Assembly (NCBI GenBank): GCA_009767595.1
Contig: VSDK01012995.1
Coordinates: 6,391 to 70,390 of the forward strand
DNA from: Symbiodinium kawagutii
Lineage: Eukaryota > Sar > Dinophyceae > Suessiales > Symbiodiniaceae
Length of the DNA stretch: 64,000 nucleotides
Direction of reading: 5' to 3'
Shown here: positions 1 to 10,700 of the stretch, one piece after another
Numbering within the stretch: the stretch's first letter is position 1
Layout: each line of letters starts with the position of its first letter
Notes under the pieces: model-generated
Told to the model about the DNA's origin: nothing
What the model saw: the letters and a program-made list of their open reading frames with translations, nothing else
Databases searched by the model: none
Position numbers and translations under genes: made by a program

Positions 1-11
1 CCCGGGGGCCC

Positions 12-111
12 CTGCCGGACCTCAACCGCGACCATCCGCGGCCAGTGGTCGCTGCCGGACCTCAACCACGACCATCCACGCCCAGTGGTCGCTGCCGGAC
101 CTCCACCGCGA
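12..111. repeat. 40-bp GC-rich tandem repeat
   Basis: A 40-bp unit (core CTGCCGGACCTCAACC...CAGTGGTCG) is present about 2.5 times at 12-51, 52-91 and 92-111. It abuts the minisatellite that follows and is the only strongly GC-rich non-exonic stretch at this end. The array may continue beyond the window start. Confidence 0.85.
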
Positions 112-1203
112 GGAAAGAACGTCAGAAAGAATGTCAGAAGAAATGTCAGGAAGAATGTCAGAAAGAATGTCAGAAGAAATGTCAGAAAGAATGCCAGAAA
201 GAATGTCAAGAGAGATGCCAAAAAGAACGTCAGAAGATATGTCAAATAGAATGTCAAAAGAAATGTCAGGATAGAATGTCAGAAGAAATGTCAGAAGACA
301 TGTCAGAAAGAATGTCAGAAGATATGTCAGAGAGAATGTCAAAAGAAATGTCAGGATAGAATGTCAGAAGAGATGTCAGAAAGAATGTCGAAGATATGCC
401 AGAAAGAATGTCAGAAGAGATGTCCGAAAGAATGTCAAAAGATATGCGCCAGAAAGAATGTCAGAGAGAATGTCAGAAGATATGCCAGAAAGAATGTCAA
501 GAGAGATGCCAAAAAGAACGTCAAAAGATATGTCAGATAGAATGTCAAAAGACATGTCAGGATAATGTGTCAGAAGATATGTCAGAGAGAATGCCAGAAG
601 ATATGGCAGAAGACATGCCAGAAAGAATGTCAGAAGATATGTCAGAAAGAGGGTCAGAAGATATGTCAGAAAGAATGTCAGAGAGAATGTCAGAAGATAT
701 GTCAGAAAGAATGTCAGAAGAGATGTCAGAAAGAATGTCAGAAGATATGCCAGAAAGAATGTCAGAGAGAATGTCAAAAGATAGGTCAGACGACATGTCA
801 GGAAGAATGTCAGAAAGAATGTCAGGAAGAATGTCAGAAGAAATGTCAGAAAACATGTCAGAGAGAATGTCAGAAGGTATGTTAGAAGAGATGCCAGAAA
901 GAATGTCAATAGATATGCCAGAAAGAATGTCAAAAGAAATGTCAGGATAAAATGTCAGAAGAAATGTCAGAAGACATGTCAGAGAGAATGTCAAAAGAAA
1001 TGTCAGAAAATATGTCAGAAAGAATGTCAGAGAGAATGTCAAAAGAAATGTCAGAAAATATGTCAGAAAGAATGTCAGAGAGAATGTCAAAAGAAATGTC
1101 AGAAAATATGTCAGAAAGAATGTCAGAGAGAATGTCAAAAGAAATGTCAGAAAATATGTCAGAAAGAATGTCAGAAGATATGTCGGAGAGAATGTCAGAC
1201 AAA
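112..1203. repeat. 12-bp minisatellite (ATGTCAGAAAGA) with 48-bp higher-order repeat
   Basis: About 90 diverged copies of a 12-bp unit, consensus ATGTCAGAAAGA, run in one orientation. The unit is a multiple of three, so several frames stay open across the whole array. They read Met-Ser-Glu-Arg/Glu/Asp in one frame and Cys-Gln-Lys-Glu in another, while the opposite strand gives Leu/Thr/Phe-rich frames. The last part (1000-1191) is a clean four-copy 48-bp higher-order repeat of four variant units. An older segment of about 80 bp is duplicated (near 180-260 and 478-560). There is no start context, splice signal or composition change at the edges, so it is annotated as a satellite rather than a protein gene. 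Confidence 0.9.
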
Positions 1204-1966
1204 AGTGCACTCAACAAGCGGTGTTGACATGACATGGTGGGGATCACTCGAAGTAAAGTAATTTTGTGTTTGCGATGGTGTTCTTGGTGTTGAGGTGTTG
1301 AAGACTGTTTTAAAGAGACATTATTGGTATCATGGTTGAGCTGATTGATTGGTTCATGATATAGTTACCAGGTGAATTCGTGATGGCTAGTGCTACTAGT
1401 TAATGATGATCGTGGTCATGTTGTTCTTAGCATTGGCCAACAAGCACGGTTAGTGTTCATGGTAATTCATTGTACATAGCGATGATGATTAATGAACAGC
1501 GAACATGACTCACAATGTGAATGATCATTAATTTGCCGCTGTCAACGACCATGCATTAAGCATGGCTCATTGTTGATGATCATTGTAGATACTTTATATA
1601 TAGTCTATGATCATCAGTCTTGGCCGTGATTGCTTATAATAATAAGCATCTCAATGATGATCAACCATGAGAATGAATATCAACCACTGACTACTAATGG
1701 TTCTAATTGATGATATAATGACGGTATGCTTGTATAATTATCTTTGCTAGTGATGATCGGGCAACATGAACAGTGGTAATCAGGGTCTTCTTCATAACGA
1801 CCAGTAGTGGTGGCTGATGACAATCATGACTGACTATGGTTGACAACTATGATTGATCAATAAAGCTATGCCAGGTTAGTTGTCAGTTGGCTTGATCAAT
1901 GGCCAATGGTCACTGGCTGATAAAATAGAATGCTTCTTGAAACACCATTAATGAATCATTCGTAAC
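1204..1966. other. AT-rich stretch with no recognisable gene
   Basis: This 0.76-kb stretch is rich in TGATGATC-like words and short self-complementary words such as ATGATCAT. No GC-rich exon island with paired splice signals was seen on either strand. Confidence 0.5.
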
Positions 1967-2120
1967 ATGGCAACATGGCTGCTCTTCACTATTGTTGTCA
2001 CGGTGATCGAATGTTGGTTGATGAGCAAATGTATGGTTAATTGCAATACGAAACAATATTGTCAATACTGGTACAGAAACACGTTGAGCAATATCCCATA
2101 TGTCAACCCAAAGTTTACAG
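1967..2120 (+). CDS. candidate first exon: membrane-anchored N-terminus
   Basis: An ATG at 1967 opens 51 codons that begin with a hydrophobic segment (MATWLLFTIVVTVIECWL). A hydrophilic Cys/Tyr/Asn-rich stretch follows and ends at a GT donor (TTTACAG|GTAGAA). The N-terminal segment looks like a signal anchor. The composition is more AT-rich than the exons downstream. The exon ends in phase 1, which does not join directly to the exon at 2776, so any link to that gene is unproven. The opposite strand is also open here, which lowers confidence. No family was recognised. Confidence 0.3.
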
Positions 2121-2590
2121 GTAGAATGATCACGAATAGCCAAGATTGGCTATATAATGATCAGAAGGTCGTACTAGTCTTCAACATGATCAAAGTCAAG
2201 ACTCATCTTAATATGGATAACTAATGCTGATGGTGCTCAACATGATGATCCCTGGATGATCAAGAGTGGATCCTGCAGGTAGCGAGAGGTTTGAGGCCAA
2301 GGCTAAGGTGGAAAGCTGATTCATGGTTTCATGGTGGAAGTAATTAACTAGGCTGTTTCGTGACTTTCTAAGCTGCTGTGTCAATGGGGTGCTTGCATCA
2401 TAGCAACCAATTCTGACGGACTGTTTCATAACATAGGGCTAATAATCGATCATGATATGGTAATCAATATCATGGTAAATGGCACTGACGAATGCTTCAA
2501 TAATGATCCCAATAGATATGGTAATCATGATATGATAATATGATCAGTCTTAACTCTTGAACATTATTAAGCATTTCTAACCATGATTTA

Positions 2591-2698
2591 TATGGGTGTT
2601 TCTCAAAATAGGGGTCCCCCCAAATCATCCATTACTAATCCTTTATGGTCATAAACCAACCATTTTTGGGGTACCCCTATTTTGAGAAACAACCCCAT
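2591..2698. mobile_element. family A inverted-repeat element (introner-like)
   Basis: The left end TATGGGTGTTTCTCAAAATA and the right end TATTTTGAGAAACAACCCCA are inverted repeats enclosing about 60 bp. The inner part includes the family words AAATCATCCATTACTAATC and ATAAACCAACCA. The left end offers a GT, and the right end offers the acceptor ATTTTGAG used by other members of the family. Confidence 0.8.
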
Positions 2699-2775
2699 AA
2701 AATCAATCTTACCATTCCCAATGGTAGAAGGTACACACGTTCCCAAGGTTAGCGCCACGTTTGCCAGCCCTTGAG

Positions 2776-5700
2776 CCCCGCACCCCCAGGCGGCACCACT
2801 TCGGCATCACCGCCCAGTGCCACCTTCACCAAGTCTCCTGAGACCCCGCCCCGGAGCTTCTCAAAATCATGGGCAAAGTAAGGCCAATTCATCATCAAGT
2901 AGTTGTGATTAGATCATTGATTTAGATCATTGCTAAGTAGGTGATGGGATAGAAAATAATAGAAATGTTTGTTGACTCCATTTTATCTTTGGTGGGAGAT
3001 TCACAATAGAAATGTAATGACTCCATTGATCTTTGGTCGAATCAGGAGATGGGTCATGGCCCAGCAAACGACAAGTAGCTGCTTGGGTGTACCATGTCCC
3101 TGGACATGGCGGCTACGGAGCTTCTTGTTAAATGATGGCCACCGTCATTCTAAGTAGCAGCAACCATCATACCTTCTGGAATGCGCTCATCCCTACATCA
3201 CTGTTGGCTACCATTCCTAACCATCTTGTATGAATACATATTATCATTAATCCACCACCAATCATCATGAACCACTCATATTTACGGTTCTGAGCTGTTG
3301 TTGGCCTGGATTAACCCTTTTCATCTCTTGGGCAACCCCTAATCATCACCAAGTATAACTATATTGTTTGATTGAGGGGCCGTATTGACCATGACAAGCC
3401 TTCATTCTTGTTCACTCATCATCATCACCCATGATTGACCCATCTGAACCCTGATTATGAACCAATTTTCTTTTCAACCACGATCAATTATACCACCTAG
3501 TTGATATATAATGTTCAATAGTGGTTGATCCCTTTTGAGTGGTGAATCCACTATTATACCACATGGTTGATATATTATATACCACCTTGTTAACAATGGT
3601 CAACCTAGCACTTGGTTCTATCATGTTTGACCACTCTTCATCCCCACCGGTGACCCGCTGTCGGCCCCCAGCAGCTACCAGTTGTGATCGCCTATAACCG
3701 GTATCACCCCCCAGCAGGGAATACCCACAGCTCCAAAGGGTCCGTCGTATCCCCAGACTTCACCCATCAACCCTTAACTCCCGACCCCTTATCATGGACC
3801 TTGAAAAACCGCAAAAATGATGGGTCAAGGGGTTGCCCATCATAAACTCCGGAGACAGGCCAACCCTTACCTGGTTGGTGGTTACAGTTATAACCCCTGG
3901 TCAGAACCACCAACCCGTAACCATTCTTCTTTAGCCATTCATCATTCTGGTTGCTTCTTCTCCCCCTTGGTTAACAAATCAAAACCACCATTCCTAATCA
4001 AAAACCATGGGATAATAACCAATCGTTGGCTAGAAACCTATCAAAACCATGGGTTTTCCCTAACAAAACCAATAAAACCCCTTAGTTAACCATTAATCAT
4101 TCTTGTTAGTTATTATCCCCCTGAGTTCACCTATAAAAACCATGGGTTTTCCCTATCAAAACCAGTAAAACCCATGAGTTCACCTCTAAAAAACCATGGG
4201 ATTTCCCACTCAAACCCCACCATTCCTAGGCCAATCCCTGGCACCCTCAGACTCATCGCTCCTCTCAGCACCCGCACTGAGGCACGGCTTCCGTTGAACG
4301 GCACGGCGGAAGCCGCGGCCGCGGCCGAGGGGTCCAGTTCGACGAAGTCCACGAAGAGGACCATGGGTGGGAAAATCGTGTGAAGATGAGATCTTTATGG
4401 TGATTTTACCGTGATTTTATGGTGATTTTTCCGTAAATCTATGGTGAACATGGAAGATGAAAGATCTTATGGTGACTTTATCGTGATTAATCAGGTGAAT
4501 CTATGGTGAAAATTTGTGGTGATTCTATGGTGAATCATTCTATGGTGATTCTATGGTGATTTACTGCTTGATGAGATTCTGAATCTTCCTGTTTATGGTG
4601 AATTAAAATGATATTTCTACCATTCTATGGTGGTATTGGTGCAGCTGAAAATTATAGTTATTTTCCAACATTTTAACTCTCAAGCATGTCTTTTGAGGCT
4701 ACTGTAAATGTAGAAAGAAAGTTGTAGTAGTCATTTTGCATACAACTTTAACTCAATTTATTCTACAAAAAATAGCTCTAGTGTTAACTTGATTGTTTCC
4801 TGGTATATGGATGCTTCGTTAAGTTTCTCGATGTTTCTATGTTGTGTGATTGATTGATTGAATTCATGTGACTTTTGATCTAAGTTGACTTTGGTGTTTC
4901 AAAAAACATTGTGTTGGTTTGATCATAATATTTTTGTGTTGAGTTTTTTCAATCAATGATCGAACCCAAATGTTTGTTGTTGATATTGCACACATTCTAT
5001 CTTGTATGATGATCAATAACCAACGTAGTGGTCGTGATTCTCGTTGTTGTTCTAGTTTCTAACCCCATTCAGTCGATTAACGGTAAGATCTGCAGTTGTA
5101 GGTGACAGATTCCTTGCAGTCAGACATTCAAATTCAGGTCTTGGTTCAAACAAAACATCTGAAATAAGTCAGTGTGGATTGGCTTATTTGACTGCTGGTG
5201 AAGTTGACAGCCAATGCTAATTGTTGTTGACACCTCAAAGTGTTGCCACTGCTCAAGCTACAGCTTGCTCCAGCTTGCAGGCTCCGCATCATGAAGTCAC
5301 TCTGTCCGTTGCATTTCCACCATCACCCGCCCTTCAAATTAGATCCGTAGCCCGCCCTCAGCTCATGGCGATCGCAGCTGAGACACAGCTGGAGGTTGCC
5401 AAAAATGGGCTCAGCTATGCTGACAGTTCAATCCAAGTGAAACAGTTGTAGGCAATGGTAGAGAATATGAAGCAAACCAAAATTGGTTGACAGTTTGTTA
5501 AAAGATGTCAAACTTTATGGTGGACCCGCACACTAGTGCGAACATAAAGAACGCAAACAATCAAATGACCATGCCAAAACCGGCTTGTGGTTTGACAAAC
5601 TGAAGCTTGTGATCGCAAACGATCACGGAATGCCGGCCAACATTTGTAATCTATACTTACTATGCTAAAATGTCTTCCAATGATATGGCTGAAAGCTAAT

Positions 5701-7313
5701 GACTATCAATCACCTCACTCAACCATTCTGAAATTTGCACATTCGTTCGCAACGACGATCAACTATAGTTACATACAACTTCTTAGTATTCACCACTGTT
5801 AACTTCTGAGAATCTAATAGTACCAACCACAAATCATATGAATCAATCATATTGGTGGTTTCTCAATATAGAGGTACCCCCAAATCATCCATTTCTGAGG
5901 TCCTCTATTTTCAGAAACCCCCACACGTGTTTGTGCAAAAATGGTGTGCCCCTATCGCTGGTTAGTTTCCCCAACAATAATTGTAATAAACTCGGTTGGT
6001 CAGTAGATACCACTCACAATATCAATCATAGATTCTCAAAAAATAGGGAAAAGGAAAAATCATCCTATCAAAAATCACCAATAGTAACAAACCAACCACA
6101 TTAGCAGTAGTAAACCAACCATGGCTTCGGAGCCCCCGTGTTCGGCTCAGCGCAACTCATCAACCACTGATCTCGGCTCGGCTGAGCAGCCCGACGGAGC
6201 CCTTGTCGCCTTCTCTTCTCAAGGCCCTTCGGCCCAGGGGCCCTGCAGCCTGCCAAAGCGTTAAAGCTGGGCCTTCACCTGAAGTGCTATCCTCAGATTT
6301 GCTCACCATGCTTAATGGTTAGTCAATGGTGAAGGGAAACATAATGGTTGTAATGATGAACAAGTGGTTAACCAATGGTTAATCAATGGTTATACTGGTT
6401 TCATGGTGAACAAATGATGGGTGAATGATGGTTATAATGGTTAAACAATTATTATCCTTTCATGATGGTTATAGTGGTCAATCAATGGTGAACCATGGTG
6501 AAGGGGAAACATCATTTGAATAGCTCTATGATATGGTTAGTTGATGGTGATTAGATCACCTTGTTTCATGATGGTTAATACTTGTTGAGGGGGGCTATCA
6601 ATGGTGAAGTCCTCTTACAGGGTAACAAACATATACAAACATGGTATACCTGTACTTAGGTGGAGCCTAAACAAACTTACAATTGGGGGTACCAGTCTGT
6701 ACCCTCTGGTAGTCGCAAATAGCTAGGTGTCACCCATCATGCGAGATCCATATTGACATACACCAATTCTTGCTGGTAGATCACCACTTGTTCATGGTAG
6801 TATTGGGAGTGGTTCATTCATATGCAGTATTATGGATATGGCACCGAAACGAGTATGCCGTAGCTTGGGGTGATCAATCTACCATAGCTGGAATATACTG
6901 GATTTCGAGTCCGTCGATGATGCAAATATTCCCATAGAAGGACCAATCAATGACTCAACAATGGCTTTGGCATGACTCTTCAATCAATGTGGCGAGTGAA
7001 ACGCCGCCCAGCCTGTTGAAAATAGTAATACATGTATATAATCAAAGATCGATGGAGGTAGCTTAAAAAACCTTGCTGCTGGTATAAGCAAGGGTCAGCA
7101 GGCTTGCTAATCATCCTTTGTTCATGTTATTCAGAATGGCTAAGAATCTAAGAAGGGGCGATTCAATCTCGTTCATGCTGAAGGGCCAATGCATCATTTT
7201 CCTGATGCCAGCCAGGATCAATTCCTTCGCTCCTGGATAGCTGCTATAGCTGGTGTTCCCCAAAATGCTTTCGGATCGCCCAGTAAATCAGCAGAGAACC
7301 CGAATCGCTACTG
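2776..7313 (+). CDS. multi-exon plus-strand gene, part 1 (5 exons)
   Basis: Five GC-rich exons join in one frame: 2776-2877, 4230-4377, 5281-5394, 6133-6259 and 7145-7313 (660 nt, about 220 codons). Each starts after an AG and ends at a GT (for example GCAAA|GTAAGG at 2877 and CTGGAG|GTTGCC at 5394). Phases match at every junction: 2 to 1, 0 to 0, 0 to 0, and 1 to 2. The encoded protein is first Pro/Ser/Thr-rich and looks disordered, with an Ala-rich run near 4310-4330. The last exon is more compact and aromatic (for example FPDASQDQFLRSWIAAIAGV). No domain was recognised. The minus strand of the 2.8- and 4.3-kb exons is also open, so strand rests on splice signals and on the phase chain. Two family A elements lie in or near its introns. 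Confidence 0.45.
5850..5928. mobile_element. family A element, short copy
   Basis: The left end GGTGGTTTCTCAATATAGAG is an imperfect inverted repeat of the right end CTCTATTTTCAGAAACCCCC. The inner AAATCATCC word of the family is present. At 79 bp it is among the shortest copies and has lost much of its centre. Confidence 0.75.
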
Positions 7314-7611
7314 GTCACGATGAACTGCAAACTACCGGCCCTGCCTCCAAATTGGCATCACACGTTTCGCTGCAAGGAAAGATGCATCCGTTGGACATCG
7401 ATTCTTACAAACTGGGGCCCCCAGTCAGTTCAACTAGGTTTCCAGCTTAGGTCACTAGGGAGACCGGGCAAATGGTAGATCTTGAGTGGCCAATCTACAC
7501 CAACTTAGGATCCTTCTTGGCCATTATCAATCATGGTTAACCAGTAGCCATTTTTTACACAAAGTTACTTGGCTTATCAATCAATGAATCATAGCGGCCC
7601 GAGCATTTGCC

Positions 7612-7745
7612 ATCATCAACCAACCTATGATCATCAACCAACCTATGATCATCAACCAACCTATGATCATCAACCAACTCATGATTATCAACCAAGTTAT
7701 GATCATTCATCAACGTATGATCATTAACCAACTTATGATCACTAA
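7612..7745. repeat. 18-bp tandem repeat
   Basis: About seven copies of an 18-bp unit, consensus ATCAACCAACCTATGATC, diverge toward the right end. The unit encodes Met-Ile-Ile-Asn-Gln-Pro in one frame. It ends just before the acceptor of the exon at 7771. Confidence 0.85.
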
Positions 7746-7770
7746 TCTAATCATAACCCACTTGTTACAG

Positions 7771-10700
7771 TCGTCACCATCGTCACTTCATGGTCGCTCC
7801 GGCTGGTCACGGGAGTCGCTCACCTTGGAGACCACCAGAGCGCTCACAGACCTGCCCAGGTGGCGGCACGGTGATGGCGCCACTAGGGGAGACCCGTTGC
7901 GGGTGGCCCCACGGATGATGTGTGGAGATATGATGCTAGAAATGGTGGCTTCTTAATAGCTGGGGGTTGCCCCCAGTTATCATCCGGATGATTAACCATG
8001 AATATACTGGAGTCAGTATACTTGGTTGGATATATATGTATATATACTGTATAAATGATGGTTTCTCAAAATAGGGGATATCCACATATCATCCACTATT
8101 AGCCATTTATAGTAATAAACCAACCGTGTTTGGGGGTCCCTGATGTATAGAACCCCTCATATGGTGGCTTCTTAAAATGGGGGTGGCCAAAACATGGTTG
8201 TTCTTTTTTCATGAAATGATTATAAGTGGATGATAACTGGAGGGTTCCCTATTTTGAGAAAACCCCCATATGATGGCCATTGCTTCGTACTGAAATTTGT
8301 ACTGATGATATGAGGCTTGATAATGGCAAATGATGGTTGAATCAAGGTCAATCAGCTGATTTGATTCATGCTGGATATGTAATGCTTAGTGATGGGGTCC
8401 ATGTTGATTCATAATCATCGATCACAGAGGTAGACCGACAAACAAAAGGACATGAACAGTCTGAAAAGAATATAGGGATATGTGGTATAACCATGTATAA
8501 CCAATGGGAACTGCCACGAGGAGTGATCAATTTTTCGACCCAAAACTTGCAGTGTTGCGGCTAGTCATTCCGTGGTTGTGACATGTTTCAACCCACCATC
8601 CTTCTTAATATGAATGGTTCCTGGTTCTTCCCAATACCCAACCACCGATCAGCCAAACACCAAACAGCTGTTCGCCATGAGGCAACGCCAGCTGAGGATT
8701 CGCAGCTGAGGATGGGTTCGGAACCCAGCTGGGCAGCCCCACTGCAACACACGCGGCGAAGGCGTGTCGTCCTTCTCCAAGTTGGGGAAGAGGCTCCTGA
8801 GGTCCACTGCCACAGGGTTTACCACAGCTGGTGGTTTCTTATAACGGGGAACCCCCACTATAGATGCTGGGTTTATTCCAATAGATGGTGAATAAACTTG
8901 ATGATATGGGGGGTACCCTTATTTTGAGAAAAGCCCGTGTAGTTAACCAAAATATGTGGCAGGCTGCGGGAACTGAAACGACAATTGGATGTGATAGCCT
9001 GCGACACTTGTTACAAGTGCAAAGTGCCACCAGTTGCCAACATCCTATGGGCGCATGGCAACGCACCCTGGCTGCTCACAACCAAGATTGCTACCTACAA
9101 ACATATTCTAACTGGCTCAAGGAGCACGGCTCCATGGACATTGCGTTGAGCAGCTATCACTACTGATTGCTCCAGGATTCACCAGCTATTAAAACTTAAG
9201 TAAACCATCATAAACCATGATTCACCAAATATTACACATCATTGACCATCATGGAAAAGTTGTAAGAACCGTATATAACTACCGTCAAGAATCATTCGCC
9301 AGTTGGAATTGCCATCAATAACAGTCACTGACAATATTTAAGCAGTTGTAACAACCATCACGAACCATCTTTGACCATTTGCATTAACCATCAATGACCA
9401 TTATTGAACAGTTGTGAAGACCATCATTGACAATCACAAGCCAGCTGTAAGTGTCACATACAATCATGATTGACAATCCTTTACCAATTATCAAGCACTA
9501 TTAAGCCGTGATGAAAAATGTGTATGTATTTTCGGTATGCAGTTAAGCCGTTGTAATCACTATATGGGTGCTTCTTAGTATGGGCGTACCCCAAAAAGGA
9601 TGGTTTACTACTATGACTATAAATGATTACTATTGGATGATTTTGGGGTACCCCTATTCTGAGAAACCACCATGTGAAGCCATTAGCAACCATAATGCTT
9701 TGCAATGCCCGTACATAGCCATCAGAAACTACAACGAACCAGTTTACACAGTAGCCCATTTCCAACCATGAATAATGATTGCTCAGAATTAGCCATCATT
9801 TGGGAATGTGCCAAAATAGGGTAACCAATGACCCACCAAAAAAATATCATTGGACTCGGAAAACATTGGCTTTGGGGTACCACTATTTTGGCACATGCCC
9901 ATTTCTCAGGATTGACTTGCAATTCTTGAACCGAAACCTTCCCAGTCGCGTCCTGAGTTCTAAGCCAGCGACAGGCTTTGCCTTCACCTGGTAGTACCTG
10001 CCAAGGGACTCTACGTGGACGTTTCCAGCAAGTGAACCTCCCAGTAGTTGGAGATGGATGACGAGCTTCCGAAGGGATAGCTTTCTTAGGTTGTTCGTTT
10101 TTTCCGGTTGTTTGGGAAGTGATGACACAGAATTTCTTAGGGTTTTTGGGAATTCTTAGTAGTCAGTTTTCCCAGAATTACATAACACACAGGTGTTTTT
10201 TGGAAATCATGACACACCTGGTTGATCTACGGTAGCCCCCTCACGCATGATTTATTGCTAGAGGTACAATGAAACAGGTCTTTCTTAGTTAGTTAAGGAT
10301 ATTATCTAGTTCAGCTTGTTGAATCAATTTCTGTCACTTGATATTAATCGATTAGTTTATGGTTGGTTCATACAGCTATTCCCAAGCGCACTGCAACAAG
10401 TAACCCTTGTTCCAAGGTTCCGCTGTAGCCCCGCAAAAAAGGAGTCTGGAACCCTTGATCAATGAATCCCATTCAATGCGATCAATGCGATCAAACATGA
10501 TCCCATGGCGCACGTGGCACGCTTCCGTTCGGACCGAAGAACCTGGGCGTCATGGTCAATGAAAGTCGATTAGGGCGAACAATGGTGATTACAACTGGTT
10601 GATGATCATGAATGATAGCACATATGGTTGTTCATGATGGTTGATGATGGTGAATGGCGGTTGATTATCTGGTTCGTCATGTCCTTAAACGATGATGAGC

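Noticed and set aside
112-1247. Long open frames of Met-Ser-Glu or Cys-Gln-Lys repeats and their antisense frames
   Set aside because: All frames are open because the unit is 12 bp; no start context, splice signal or composition shift supports a gene, so the region is called a minisatellite.
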